The notes: generated by a model from the sequence alone, not told the origin. A stretch of 64,000 bases of DNA from Bacillus_BD oryzisoli_A (GCF_043641075.1 NZ_JBHZRC010000001.1:248001-312000); one strand, 5' to 3'. Positions 1 to 9,257 are shown, counted from the first letter of the stretch. Program-made: numbers and translations.

Positions 1-2
1 AG

Positions 3-338
3 ATGAATAGGGTTGTGATCCGTAAGCTAAAGAATGAGATCTTTGAATCTGATGATGTAAAACAAGGGAAAAAATCGCTTGCTATCCCTCCAACCTCATC
101 GGAACAACATTATTTCCAATATGCGCTTGGTGCGGCCGTTTTTTATTCCATTTATGAAGATGACCAATTTCAGGAACAGATGCAGGAATGGCAACCTAGT
201 GAATATTACAAAACCCATCCGGGAGGAGGCTCTTCCTGTTCCGGTTTTGCCTGCAGCACCTCAAACGACTATGACTCGGGGGGTGGAAATGGAGGGGACT
301 CAAGTTGTTCCAGCTGTAGTGGAGGGTGCAGCAGCTAA
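3..338 (+). CDS. Hypothetical protein with Cys/Gly/Ser-rich tail
   Basis: Unrecognised protein of 111 residues from the first visible ATG. Only two bases lie upstream, so the true start could be outside the window. Residues 1-65 look like an ordinary soluble domain with several aromatic residues. Residues 73-111 are low-complexity Gly/Ser/Cys with repeated C-x2-C and CS pairs, a kind of tail seen on metal-binding or membrane-anchored small proteins of bacilli. No signal peptide or membrane segment is seen. It converges on the epimerase gene and shares its terminator. Function is not assigned. Confidence 0.55.
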   Translation: MNRVVIRKLKNEIFESDDVKQGKKSLAIPPTSSEQHYFQYALGAAVFYSIYEDDQFQEQMQEWQPSEYYKTHPGGGSSCSGFACSTSNDYDSGGGNGGDSSCSSCSGGCSS

Positions 339-343
339 ATTGA

Positions 344-396
344 AAAGAGCTGTCAAAAAGTCAGTTTTCACTGATTGTCTTGACAGCTCTTCTTTG
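344..396. terminator. Bidirectional intrinsic terminator
   Basis: An 11-bp perfect inverted repeat (AAGAGCTGTCA at 344-354, TGACAGCTCTT at 381-391) with T-rich flanks on both strands lies between two convergent genes. Confidence 0.8.
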
Positions 397-417
397 TTAA
401 TACAGTAACAATGCAAG

Positions 418-1407
418 CTATGAAATTTTGTAGTATTCTTTATACCATTGGACAAACCTTTTTATTCCTTCTTCAATTGATACTGCAGGAGCAAACTGAG
501 TGTCTCTAATTAAATCATCAATATCAGCAAACGTTTCAGGTACATCCCCTGGCTGAATAGGCATTAGTTTCTTAATGGCTTTCCTTCCCAGCTGATTCTC
601 AAGCAGCGTAATCATCTCATTAAGCTGTACCGGCTTATGGTTTCCAATATTGTAAACTTTATAAGGCGGCTGAATTGCTTTTGGAGGTCCCATTTTCATT
701 AGCCGAATAATGGATTCCACTACATCATCGATATACGTAAAGTCTCTTTTCATATTGCCGTAATTAAAGATTTCAATAGGCTGTTGCTTCATGATTGCAT
801 TGCTGAAGGAGAAAATCGCCATATCAGGCCTTCCCCAAGGTCCATAAACAGTGAAGAACCGTAATCCGGTTGTCGGGAGCTGAAAAAGATGGCTGTAGGT
901 GTAGGCCATTAGTTCATTTGCTTTTTTTGTTGCAGCATACAAACTGATGGGGTGATCAGTACGGTCATCTTTAGAAAAAGGAATCTTTTCATTTCCTCCA
1001 TAGACAGAGCTTGAAGACGCATAGAGTAAATGTTCAATTTGATGCTTTTTACAGCATTCTAATATATTAAAAAAGCCAACAAGATTGGATTGAATGTATG
1101 TGTGGGGATTTGTTAAGCTGTAACGTACACCTGCTTGTGCTGCAAGATGTACAACTACATCAGGTTTAAATTGTTCAAACATACCTTCAAGTAATTCAAG
1201 ATTTTCCATTGATCCTTTAATAAAAGAAAAATGAGGATATCTTGAAAGAACCTTTAAACGATCTTCCTTTAAGCTGATATCGTAATAACTATTCACGTTA
1301 TCAATCCCCGCAACACTATACCCTTCTTCTAACAAACGCTTTGATAAGTGAAAACCTATGAAGCCTGCACATCCAGTGATTAATATCCTGCTTGAGGTTC
1401 CCAGCAT
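418..1407 (-). CDS. NAD-dependent sugar epimerase, UDP-glucuronate 4-epimerase-like
   Basis: Extended short-chain dehydrogenase/reductase of 329 residues acting on nucleotide sugars. The Rossmann glycine motif GCAGFIG is at residues 12-18, and the catalytic Ser plus YxxxK (YAATK) are near residues 135-161. The YYD...K..RL segment after the first domain is typical of UDP-glucuronate 4-epimerases, but a UDP-glucose or other epimerase is possible. The ATG follows AAGGAAG at good spacing. It lies divergent from cotS-cotSA; B. subtilis also has a nucleotide-sugar epimerase (ytcB) near cotS, so a role in spore-surface glycan supply is a reasonable inference. Confidence 0.85.
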   Translation of the reverse strand: MLGTSSRILITGCAGFIGFHLSKRLLEEGYSVAGIDNVNSYYDISLKEDRLKVLSRYPHFSFIKGSMENLELLEGMFEQFKPDVVVHLAAQAGVRYSLTNPHTYIQSNLVGFFNILECCKKHQIEHLLYASSSSVYGGNEKIPFSKDDRTDHPISLYAATKKANELMAYTYSHLFQLPTTGLRFFTVYGPWGRPDMAIFSFSNAIMKQQPIEIFNYGNMKRDFTYIDDVVESIIRLMKMGPPKAIQPPYKVYNIGNHKPVQLNEMITLLENQLGRKAIKKLMPIQPGDVPETFADIDDLIRDTQFAPAVSIEEGIKRFVQWYKEYYKIS

Positions 1408-1548
1408 AATTCGCTTCCTTTCTATATGAAATTCACTAAGAGCATAATTTCCTACTATACTATGTCTTGAATTTGAATTCGTACGAGCATATTATCTATA
1501 TTCCATCAATCGTTTTATGAAATTTTACAATGTAAGGGAAGTTGTCCA

Positions 1549-1577
1549 AACAGGTTACTAAATTCAAACATAAACTA
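1549..1577 (+). promoter_or_regulatory. Putative sigma-K promoter of cotS
   Basis: AACA at 1549-1552, a 16-bp spacer and CATAAACTA at 1569-1577 match the sigma-K consensus (mACm, 16 bp, CATAnnnTA). It lies 139 bp before the cotS start. Late mother-cell expression is known for cotS in B. subtilis. The rest of the 308-bp intergenic stretch (1408-1715) holds nothing else I can name. Confidence 0.5.
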
Positions 1578-1715
1578 ATGAAGAGCATATGCCTAAATAG
1601 TAAAGTTCCAGATGCAACATAGTGAATTAGACGTTCCATTCAAACTGAAATAGCATTCAATGACAGGAAGAGTATTGCTCAATAGGAAAATATGACTCAA
1701 ATAAGGAGGCTCTTT

Positions 1716-2816
1716 ATGGAAGAGGTATTTATTGAACCGTGGGAAGTCGATGAAACGATCCATGAAGAATTTTATGTACCCGATTATATTACCCAGATCG
1801 GCTACAAGGTTCTAGAACAGTATGACTTGTCAGTGAAAAGCATGGTGGTCGTTACAACAAAAGCAGATAAGGGTGGAGCGATATGGAAGCTTGAGACTAA
1901 CGCAGGACCAAAAAGCTTTAAACTGTTACATCGCAGGCCTACTCGCAGCTTATTTAGTTTAGGCGCACAGGAATATTTAGTTGATGTGCAGAAAGCCAAA
2001 GTACCCCCGATTATCAAAACAAAGGATGGCCAAAATTATGTTGAAGCAGGAGGAAAGTTATGGTTTGTTGCAGAATGGATTGAGCCTCTGTTTCCTGTGA
2101 CAAAGGATCTCGAAGGAGCGAAACAGCTTTGTCATGCTTTAGGTGAATTTCATCGATTAAGTAAAGGATATGTTCCACCTGAACAGGCAGAAACAGCTTC
2201 AAGATTATACAAATGGCCAAAATCATATGAAAAGATCGTTAATAAAATGGATTGGTTTCGTACCATTGCAAATGCTTACAATGATTTGCCAGCAAGCTCA
2301 CATTTATTAAATGTTGTTGATACTTTCGAAACCCAAGCTATTAATAGTTTGGATAGATTACAACAATCACAATATTACAACTTAGTTCAAAGCGGGAATG
2401 AGAGCTGGGGATTAGTGCATCAAGATTATGGATGGTCAAATGGGCAAATGGGTGCTGATGGTATGTGGATAATAGACTTGGATGGTGTTGCCTATGACCT
2501 GCCAATTCGCGATTTAAGAAAATTAATTTCAGGAACAATGGCTGATTTATTAAGATGGGATACAACTTGGGTGCGCGAGATGATTAGGGCATACCACGAA
2601 GCAAATCCGATATCACCAGAGCTATATGAAGTATTATTAATTGATTTATCTCTCCCTACTGAATTTTATAAGAATATAAAAGAAGTAGTCTATGAACCAG
2701 AACTTTTCCTTAATGATCCAGCAACCGTTGCTCTAATTCAAACAATTGTTGACACTGACCAGTCAAAGTGGCCTGTATTAGAAGAAATTAAAGATGACTG
2801 GAAGGGAGGAAATTAA
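1716..2816 (+). CDS. cotS: Spore coat protein CotS family, kinase-like fold
   Basis: CotS family protein of 366 residues with a protein kinase/aminoglycoside phosphotransferase-like fold. An HQDYGWSN catalytic-loop motif near residue 236 and an IIDLDG metal-binding-like motif near residue 253 are visible. Members are inner or outer coat components; enzymatic activity is unproven. I start at ATG 1716 because AAGGAGG at 1703-1709 sits just upstream; an in-frame ATG at 1692 would contain that site. It overlaps the ribosome-binding region of cotSA, and the pair matches the B. subtilis cotS/cotSA neighbourhood. Confidence 0.88.
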   Translation: MEEVFIEPWEVDETIHEEFYVPDYITQIGYKVLEQYDLSVKSMVVVTTKADKGGAIWKLETNAGPKSFKLLHRRPTRSLFSLGAQEYLVDVQKAKVPPIIKTKDGQNYVEAGGKLWFVAEWIEPLFPVTKDLEGAKQLCHALGEFHRLSKGYVPPEQAETASRLYKWPKSYEKIVNKMDWFRTIANAYNDLPASSHLLNVVDTFETQAINSLDRLQQSQYYNLVQSGNESWGLVHQDYGWSNGQMGADGMWIIDLDGVAYDLPIRDLRKLISGTMADLLRWDTTWVREMIRAYHEANPISPELYEVLLIDLSLPTEFYKNIKEVVYEPELFLNDPATVALIQTIVDTDQSKWPVLEEIKDDWKGGN

Positions 2817-2817
2817 C

Positions 2818-4236
2818 ATGAAGGTATTAATGATTTGTACAGAAAAACTTCCAGTTCCTCCAGTACTTGGCGGGGCAATACAAACCTATATTTCTGGGAT
2901 TCTTCCATATTTACGCAGTCACTATGATATTACGGTGTTGGGAGTAAATGATCCGTCCCTGCCAGATTCTGAAACAATTGATGGAATTCATTATGCACGG
3001 ATTCCTGGTAAGGTTTTCGAAATTTACAAGGATGAAGTAGTAAAATATCTAGAATCCAATCAATTTGATTTAATTCATATCTTTAATCGACCCCGCCTTG
3101 TTCTTCCTGTAAGAAACGTTGCACCAAATGCTAAGATTACGTTAAGTATGCATAATGATATGTTCTATCCTCAAAAGATTAATCCTGAAGAAGCAGCTGC
3201 TGTTATTCAAGAGGTAACCAATATTGTCACAATTAGTAAATATGTAGGAAATGTAATTAGAGAATTATATCCAGATGCTGACTCCAAGCTTCGTCATATT
3301 TATTCTGGTGTAGATTCCAATCAATTTTTACCTGGAAATCACTCTAACATGCAAAAAACTCGTAATGAAATTCGCAAAGCACACGGCTTAGAAAATAAAA
3401 CGGTTATCCTGTTTGCTGGGAGATTGTCACATAACAAAGGGGTAGATCGTCTTGTACGGGCATTACCCTCGCTTGCAAAAAAGCATAAGGATTTAGCGTT
3501 AGTCATTGTTGGCAGTAAATGGTTCAGTCAAAATGATATAACTGATTATATTGCATACGTTAAATCATTAGTGAATAAGCTGCCAATTCCAGTTGTTGCA
3601 ACAGGGTTTATTTCCCCTAACGAAATCCAAAACTGGTTTGGTGCAGCAGACCTATTTGTCTGTACCTCATTATGGCAGGAGCCGCTTGCACGTGTTCATT
3701 ATGAAGCAATGGCAGCAGGTTTACCAATCGTCACAACTTCAAGAGGAGGAAATCCCGAAGTTATCATGTCAGGAGAGAATGGTCTTGTTGTAGAAAACCC
3801 GGATTCACCAGCAGGCTTTGAAGAAAAATTGAATGAAATACTATCAAACAAAGCGGCTATGAAAAAAATGGGGGAAAAAGGGAGAGAACTGGCTGTTTCT
3901 ATCTATAATTGGGAACGGGTAGCAAAGGAAGTACTTGAAGTATGGGAACAATCATTCAATACTCCACTTGTGGAAGAAATGTCTGAAGGACAAATGGAAA
4001 CGTCAACAGTAGAGGAAGTTATGAATCAGGATGAAACGGAAATCAAAGAAATAGATAGCCAAGAAACGGTAGCAACAGTGATAGAGCAGACAGAAGAGGA
4101 GAATTCATTGGTGGAAGATACGAAAGATGAAAAAGAAAAGGCGAAGAAGGAGAAAAAGAAAAAAGCAAAGAAAGAGAAAAAGGCAGAAAAAAAGAAAGAA
4201 AAGAAAGATAAAAAAACAAAGAATTCTAAAAAGTGA
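2818..4236 (+). CDS. cotSA: Spore coat glycosyltransferase CotSA with charged tail
   Basis: GT4-type (GT-B fold) glycosyltransferase of 472 residues. It has the N-terminal acceptor domain with the LGG loop, the FAGRLSHNKG donor-site motif near residue 203, and the EPLARVHYEAMAAGLPIV region with the E-x7-E nucleotide-sugar motif near residues 290-305. ATG 2818 follows GGGAGG and begins 1 bp after the cotS stop. The B. subtilis CotSA is about 377 residues; here about 95 extra residues follow the catalytic domain, first acidic and then almost pure Lys/Glu. The tail is unusual and may bind polyanions in the coat or crust. Confidence 0.9.
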   Translation: MKVLMICTEKLPVPPVLGGAIQTYISGILPYLRSHYDITVLGVNDPSLPDSETIDGIHYARIPGKVFEIYKDEVVKYLESNQFDLIHIFNRPRLVLPVRNVAPNAKITLSMHNDMFYPQKINPEEAAAVIQEVTNIVTISKYVGNVIRELYPDADSKLRHIYSGVDSNQFLPGNHSNMQKTRNEIRKAHGLENKTVILFAGRLSHNKGVDRLVRALPSLAKKHKDLALVIVGSKWFSQNDITDYIAYVKSLVNKLPIPVVATGFISPNEIQNWFGAADLFVCTSLWQEPLARVHYEAMAAGLPIVTTSRGGNPEVIMSGENGLVVENPDSPAGFEEKLNEILSNKAAMKKMGEKGRELAVSIYNWERVAKEVLEVWEQSFNTPLVEEMSEGQMETSTVEEVMNQDETEIKEIDSQETVATVIEQTEEENSLVEDTKDEKEKAKKEKKKKAKKEKKAEKKKEKKDKKTKNSKK

Positions 4237-4250
4237 CCATCGTTAGTGTA

Positions 4251-4292
4251 AAAAGAAGCCGTAATCCGATAAACGGAAACGGCTTCTTTTTT
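4251..4292 (+). terminator. Terminator of cotS-cotSA
   Basis: AAGAAGCCGT pairs with ACGGCTTCTT and is followed by a T run, 15 bp after the cotSA stop. Confidence 0.85.
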
Positions 4293-4469
4293 GTTGGGAT
4301 TAAATTGTTAGATGAATACTGAGGGCTGCATTAGAGGTAAAGCATTCATTAACTAAAGAATTTAGCAGGTATGGAAATCTGACCAGATGGTCTGGTACGT
4401 TGCCCCTTTATTGTTAGGGACACAGTACCACCATAGGAGTTCCAACAAGCCTTAAAAACTTTTCTAATT

Positions 4470-5060
4470 TTAATAATCAGTAACGATAATATCTCGATCG
4501 AGGAATTTTTCAATTACTTCACTGATTTGAAACGAAGCCTGTGGAAGATCAAAGTTTTCAAAGCTATGCTCACATTCGTTTTTATAAAGCATTGTATCGT
4601 GGTAATGATTCATATGGCGGATGATGTCTTCATCGCTTTCATGACGTGCCTTTAATCTTTCTAACACAGTATCACGATCAGCGAAAATAAAGAATCTCAT
4701 GACACGGTCTCCATACATTTTCTTTAACTTTTCAGTACCCTCAGGATTTAATGTTAAGTATACTAAATTATGATTCTCAAACGCTTTAACTACATCTTCT
4801 TCACGAATTCCATAATGGAATCCATCGATTTCAACACTTTCAAGAAATTCTTCTTTAGCTTCCATTATTTTAAAGTTCTCATCGCTGACAAAATAATAGT
4901 CCTCACCGTTTTGCTCGTAGTGGCGAGGCGGACGTGTTGTATAAGATAAGACAGTTTCCATATCAAATGTAGTGGCAACCATTTTAGCAATCGTTTTTCT
5001 TCCAGAGCCATCTGGACCAGTATAGATGAATAATTTCTCTTTTCCTTTGATATTGTACAT
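4470..5060 (-). CDS. Guanylate kinase-like P-loop protein
   Basis: Guanylate kinase family protein of 196 residues. The P-loop is GPDGSGRKT (residues 15-23), the GMP-binding region includes SYTTRPPR (residues 39-46) and NGEDYYFV, and there is an R-rich lid near residue 140. The central P-loop replaces the usual GPSGVGKGT of Gmk with D and R, so specificity could differ from housekeeping Gmk, which is normally encoded beside rpoZ. The start has AAAGGAGGT at ideal spacing. It is monocistronic and preceded by a long AT-rich leader with a hairpin. Confidence 0.8.
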   Translation of the reverse strand: MYNIKGKEKLFIYTGPDGSGRKTIAKMVATTFDMETVLSYTTRPPRHYEQNGEDYYFVSDENFKIMEAKEEFLESVEIDGFHYGIREEDVVKAFENHNLVYLTLNPEGTEKLKKMYGDRVMRFFIFADRDTVLERLKARHESDEDIIRHMNHYHDTMLYKNECEHSFENFDLPQASFQISEVIEKFLDRDIIVTDY

Positions 5061-5568
5061 AGATGTACCTCCTTTAATAATTTATGCAAAAGCCACAAAG
5101 TGGCATTTTGTTCATGTGAAAGTTTCTACATGGATTAATTAATTCCATGCAGAAATGACTTTATCATAGAAATAGATTTGTCACAATTATTAAGAATTTT
5201 GCTAATTCTCTTTAATAATTGCTATATTAGAGCATGGAAAATGGTATTCTAATAATGTAAGGAATTGTTGCTTTGTACGATTTGCTGCAAAGACAAGCGG
5301 AATGATAAGCGAATCCCTAATGATTATTAGGTATAATCTAGTTAAATTTAGGGTGATAAATACATTATATCAGATATTAGTAAAAAGTTTAATAATTCTG
5401 ACTATTTTTTTAAAAAAAATTTTAACTATTTTTGTTAATATATTCACAAGGGTTCAGGAATACAGGAATAATAAAAGGACAATAACAGAAATACGGAAGA
5501 ATGTATTTCAAGAAGCATCGTATACTATTACTAACATATAAAATTTTGATTTGATCTGAGGTGTAATC
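5061..5568. other. AT-rich intergenic region with a hairpin
   Basis: This 508-bp stretch between divergent genes is very AT-rich. A hairpin at 5123-5155 (TTTCTaCATGGA pairing with TCCATGcAGAAA) lies upstream of the guanylate kinase-like gene. A 79-codon open frame at 5302-5541 has a poor ribosome binding site and I/L/N/K-rich composition, so I treat it as noise. Confidence 0.5.
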
Positions 5569-5937
5569 ATGGCAAGGGTATTACATTTTGGTGATGAAGA
5601 GCTTATTTTAAAATTAACTGGATTTATTTCATACTTTGCATTAGAACGGAAAATAATCATGCCTTATCGAATGATAAAGAATGTATATGTAGATTATTTT
5701 CAAGCACATCAAATGATGTTGAGAATGCCTGGTACTTCCATTCCTACATTAAATATTTATGAAGGAAGTTTTAAGTATGCAAATGACTGGTATTTTCTTT
5801 CATATGAACGAGTACAGCCATTAATTTTTATTGAACTGGACGGACATAAAAAATATCGGTATGTCATCTTTCAAATGGAAAATCCCACTGCTACTGCAGC
5901 AGAAATACGCAGACATTTATTAAAATACACCGATTAA
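5569..5937 (+). CDS. Small uncharacterised protein, possibly PH-like
   Basis: Soluble protein of 122 residues with alternating beta-like segments and a final helix (TAAEIRRHLLKYTD). This arrangement resembles bacterial PH-domain proteins, but the assignment rests on pattern only. No signal peptide or transmembrane helix is visible. The ATG follows a GAGGTG site. It stands alone, convergent with the ferritin-like gene. Confidence 0.6.
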   Translation: MARVLHFGDEELILKLTGFISYFALERKIIMPYRMIKNVYVDYFQAHQMMLRMPGTSIPTLNIYEGSFKYANDWYFLSYERVQPLIFIELDGHKKYRYVIFQMENPTATAAEIRRHLLKYTD

Positions 5938-5983
5938 TGGAAACAGGTGAGTCTCCTTTTTAATATTTATTTATAGATTAATA

Positions 5984-6418
5984 TCACGAATGAATCATTT
6001 GCTGAAGCTGCTCATTAAGTAATTCAACATGCTGTTCATCAACCCGAAGAATCCTTTCTACTAATTGTTTGCTTTCAAAGTCCAAATCACCTTTCAGGAT
6101 TTGCTGTGACACCTCAATTCCCCTTGTTTCTCCTGCTAATGCATCCTCCACAATATGTGTGTCTCCCTTTGTTTTATCTCTTAGGTTTTTAGCCCATTCA
6201 ATCAGTGTTCCCTTTACTCCGGGATTATCAACCGGTATGCCCCCGAGATTTTGGATTCTTTCTGCAGTCATAAGTGCATGCTGTTTATGCTGCTGCTGTA
6301 TTTGCTGGAGTGTATGCTTTAATTCAGGATTTTCACAATGATAAATATATTTTTCATAAGCGTGAATAGCCATATAATTTCCTTCAAGAAATTGGTTCAA
6401 TTCATTTATAACGTTCAT
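5984..6418 (-). CDS. Ferritin-like four-helix protein (DUF2383 type)
   Basis: All-helical protein of 144 residues with paired Glu/His helices (for example HAYEKYIYH and HKQHAL) and a GGIPVDNPG turn between helices 2 and 3. The pattern matches ferritin-like DUF2383/PA2169-type proteins. Metal binding is likely from the Glu/His spacing; oxidase activity is not established. The start has AAGAGGT at good spacing. No operon partner. Confidence 0.72.
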   Translation of the reverse strand: MNVINELNQFLEGNYMAIHAYEKYIYHCENPELKHTLQQIQQQHKQHALMTAERIQNLGGIPVDNPGVKGTLIEWAKNLRDKTKGDTHIVEDALAGETRGIEVSQQILKGDLDFESKQLVERILRVDEQHVELLNEQLQQMIHS

Positions 6419-6587
6419 GGAATTAACCTCTTTTCGGATTAAGATAATGAAAAAATTTTGTATTGACCTTATTTTGTGTAACTTTTATAAAAATAGTCAT
6501 TCGTTAAGGGGTATTGAAAGTTGTGAAATGAACATATTAATTCCACTTAAGGGCAACTTATGAGAGTACTGAGTAGGAGGTAATAAT

Positions 6588-7595
6588 ATGGATAAAATTA
6601 ACTATTCCTTCGGACTGACATCAACAGAACTTGGCAAGCTTTGGGTTACATATACGGGAAATACAATGGCTAAATGTGTTCTAGGCTATTTTCTTAGCCA
6701 GGTTGATGATGAGGATATTAAGAACGTGCTTGAAGATGCCTTCAATTTATGTGAAAGCATCATCGATAACATTACCACGATATACAAACAAGAAAACGTT
6801 CCAATTCCGATTGGTTTTACAGAGGAAGATGCGAATATAGACGCTCCGAGGCTATTCTCAGATAGATTTTATTTACATTACCTGAAATATACAAGTAAAG
6901 CGGGTATGAACATTTATACGATTGCAATCCCTTTAATGACTAATACAGACATAAGAGACCTTTTTATTCGTATCCTTCATTCAACAGTTGAACTTGTCAC
7001 ACAAGTGAACGATGTATTAATGCAAAAGGGCTTTTTGATTAAGCCTCCGATCATTCCAATTCCGGAAAAGGTGGAGTTTGTAAAAAAACAAGGCTACTTG
7101 AATGGTTTTTTCGGCAATGTTAGGCCACCACATGCTCTTGAAATTACGCATCTCTACGATAATATTGAAAACAATGTCACAAGTAAGGCACTGCTTATAG
7201 CTTTTAGTCAAGTTGCTAAATTTGAGGAAGTTCAAAAGTTTTTGATAAGAGGGAAGGAGATTACAACAAAACATATAGAAGCAGCTTCACAGTATTTAAA
7301 TCGAGATAATCTGCCGTCGCCGTTATTATTGGATGATTTAGTGAGCACAAGTACGTTTGCTCCTTTTTCCGATAAATTAATGATTTGGCATAAAATTGAT
7401 ATGTTTTCGATGAAGGTAAGAACATATGCGAATGCATTGTCACTTAATGGCAGAAGGGATATTGGTGCTATGTATACGAAATTTATCATGGATATTGGGA
7501 TTTTTGTAGAAGACGGAGCCAATATTATGATTGATCATGGCTGGATGGAGCAAGCACCCCAAGCGGTTGATCGAAATAAGTTAATGAAGGAATAA
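6588..7595 (+). CDS. DUF3231 family protein
   Basis: Protein of 335 residues, the usual length of the DUF3231 family of Bacillaceae, apparently two related helical halves of about 165 residues. Each begins with a threonine-rich E/W-containing helix (LTSTELGKLWVTYTGNTMAKC, and EITHLYDNIENNVTSKALLI in the second). Function is unknown in the family. The start has AGGAGGT. A weak terminator-like hairpin follows. Confidence 0.75.
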   Translation: MDKINYSFGLTSTELGKLWVTYTGNTMAKCVLGYFLSQVDDEDIKNVLEDAFNLCESIIDNITTIYKQENVPIPIGFTEEDANIDAPRLFSDRFYLHYLKYTSKAGMNIYTIAIPLMTNTDIRDLFIRILHSTVELVTQVNDVLMQKGFLIKPPIIPIPEKVEFVKKQGYLNGFFGNVRPPHALEITHLYDNIENNVTSKALLIAFSQVAKFEEVQKFLIRGKEITTKHIEAASQYLNRDNLPSPLLLDDLVSTSTFAPFSDKLMIWHKIDMFSMKVRTYANALSLNGRRDIGAMYTKFIMDIGIFVEDGANIMIDHGWMEQAPQAVDRNKLMKE

Positions 7596-7612
7596 ATGAT
7601 GATGATATCAAC

Positions 7613-7650
7613 GAGAAAACCTTTACCGTATGCCGATATAGGTTTTCTAA
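7613..7650 (+). terminator. Terminator-like hairpin
   Basis: AGAAAACCT (7614-7622) pairs with AGGTTTTCT (7640-7648); the T tract is weak. Confidence 0.5.
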
Positions 7651-7701
7651 TTAGAGGTTTGATTTCTATTTAATCGCCATACTGTTAGTGAGGTGTATAT
7701 C

Positions 7702-8667
7702 ATGACAGTTGTTCGACTTGGTTATGTAGCCATGAGTATGGAGCTGCAAAATGCATCTCCGTCGCAAACGATGACCTTTGCCCAGTTCCAAAAAATAAGA
7801 GACAGAGAAGCGGCCATTCGCAAATTAGAGCGGATTGCGATTTCCAATTTAGAACATACGCTAAGGCTCCTTAGACATAATGCGTTTAGTGACATTCACT
7901 TTTACCGTTTAACTTCACGGTTGATTCCGCTCGCAAACCATGAAGAGCTCCTTGACTGGGATTATATGAAACCGTTAAAAAAGAAATTGCTTGAAGTGGG
8001 TGAGTTTGCTAAGAAAAACGATATGAGAATCGATTTTCATCCAGATCATTTTGTGGTTATTAACTCTGATAAAAAGGACGTTTTAAAAAATTCAATAAAG
8101 ACACTTAAGCTGCATTACATGCTGTTAAAAAATATGGAGATTGACCCAGAGCATCGCTGTGTACTTCATGTAGGGGGAAATTACAAGGAAACAGACAAAT
8201 CATTGGAGCGGTTTGTGGAAAATTGGATGGTGGTTCCTAGTTCAATTCAAAAAATGATTATGCTTGAAAATGACGACACATCCTTTACAGTTGATGATAC
8301 TCTTTATCTATGCGAAAAGTTAGGCATTCCACTTGTATTTGACTATCATCATCATCTTGCACACCATCGAAATGAAAAATGGCAGGAGAATTGGGAGAGA
8401 ATTGTTACTACCTGGAAAGATTCTCCTTTGCCGATAAAAATGCATATTTCGAGCCCGAAAAATGAGCAGGAATTTCGACATCATGCAGACTATATTGATA
8501 GTGACATGTTTTTTCGGTTTTTAAAGGAGATAAAAGGAACTGTTTCACAGATTGATTGTATGATTGAGGCTAAAATGAAGGATCAGGCTTTGTTCAAATT
8601 AATGGAAGATGTTGAAAAACGAAATGACATTGAGATTATGGATGGTTCTTCTTTCCGTTTAGTATAG
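7702..8667 (+). CDS. uvsE: UV DNA damage endonuclease UvsE
   Basis: UVDE family TIM-barrel endonuclease of 321 residues that nicks 5' of UV photoproducts and other lesions using divalent metals. RLGYVAMS at the N terminus, IDFHPDHFVV, CVLHVGGNY, MLENDD, FDYHHH and CMIEAKMKD provide the conserved His/Glu/Asp metal ligands. I start at ATG 7702, preceded by GTGAGGTG; a GTG at 7693 lies inside that site. B. subtilis has an orthologue (YwjD). Single gene. Confidence 0.93.
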   Translation: MTVVRLGYVAMSMELQNASPSQTMTFAQFQKIRDREAAIRKLERIAISNLEHTLRLLRHNAFSDIHFYRLTSRLIPLANHEELLDWDYMKPLKKKLLEVGEFAKKNDMRIDFHPDHFVVINSDKKDVLKNSIKTLKLHYMLLKNMEIDPEHRCVLHVGGNYKETDKSLERFVENWMVVPSSIQKMIMLENDDTSFTVDDTLYLCEKLGIPLVFDYHHHLAHHRNEKWQENWERIVTTWKDSPLPIKMHISSPKNEQEFRHHADYIDSDMFFRFLKEIKGTVSQIDCMIEAKMKDQALFKLMEDVEKRNDIEIMDGSSFRLV

Positions 8668-8798
8668 AAATGGGATATTTTGTAATTTCTGAAATGATTC
8701 CGAAAATTATGGAGAAATTTCCTTCGGCACAAGGTATAATAGACAGGTTGATGTAAATTTAACCTTTCAAATATTCAAATGTAATGGAGGAAATGATG

Positions 8799-9134
8799 AT
8801 GTCAAAATTACCTAATTGCCCGGAGTGTAATTCTGAATATACATACGAGGATGGAAGCCTGCTTGTTTGTCCGGAATGTGCTCATGAATGGACATTAGAA
8901 GCAGAAAGCAGTGGAGATGAAAAGGTCATAAAGGATGCAAATGGCAATGTGTTAAGTGATGGAGATACCGTTACAGTCATCAAGGACCTTAAAGTTAAAG
9001 GATCTTCTTCGACGTTAAAGCAAGGGACAAAAGTGAAAAATATCCGTTTAGTTGATGGTGATCATGATATAGATTGCAAAATTGATGGATTTGGGGCAAT
9101 GAAATTAAAATCTGAATTTGTAAAAAGGGTATAG
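8799..9134 (+). CDS. Zinc-ribbon protein of the PhnA/YjdM family
   Basis: Protein of 111 residues with an N-terminal zinc ribbon (CPEC...CPEC within residues 6-26) and a C-terminal SH3-like beta domain (residues 40-111). The E. coli homologue YjdM begins almost identically. The old name phosphonoacetate hydrolase is not supported for this family. Three consecutive in-frame ATGs follow the GGAGG at 8786-8790; 8799 gives the best spacing. Confidence 0.87.
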   Translation: MSKLPNCPECNSEYTYEDGSLLVCPECAHEWTLEAESSGDEKVIKDANGNVLSDGDTVTVIKDLKVKGSSSTLKQGTKVKNIRLVDGDHDIDCKIDGFGAMKLKSEFVKRV

Positions 9135-9137
9135 TAG

Positions 9138-9178
9138 AAAAAAACGTCATTAAGCACCAGTCTTAATGACGTTTTTTT
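9138..9178 (+). terminator. Intrinsic terminator
   Basis: AAACGTCATTAAG pairs with CTTAATGACGTTT followed by a T run. Confidence 0.87.
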
Positions 9179-9257
9179 ATTTTATGAATCCCTCTGTATA
9201 ATGGTATAATATCTTTTTGTAAAACCAACCGAAATTCCTCTGGAAGGAGAGGCCTAT

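Noticed and set aside
3593..3793. Second frame inside cotSA and similar frames inside other genes
   Set aside because: These are shadows of strongly coding genes in other frames, without ribosome binding sites.
5302..5541. 79-codon open frame in the AT-rich gap
   Set aside because: No adequate ribosome binding site, and composition (I, L, N, K) as expected from AT-rich noncoding DNA.
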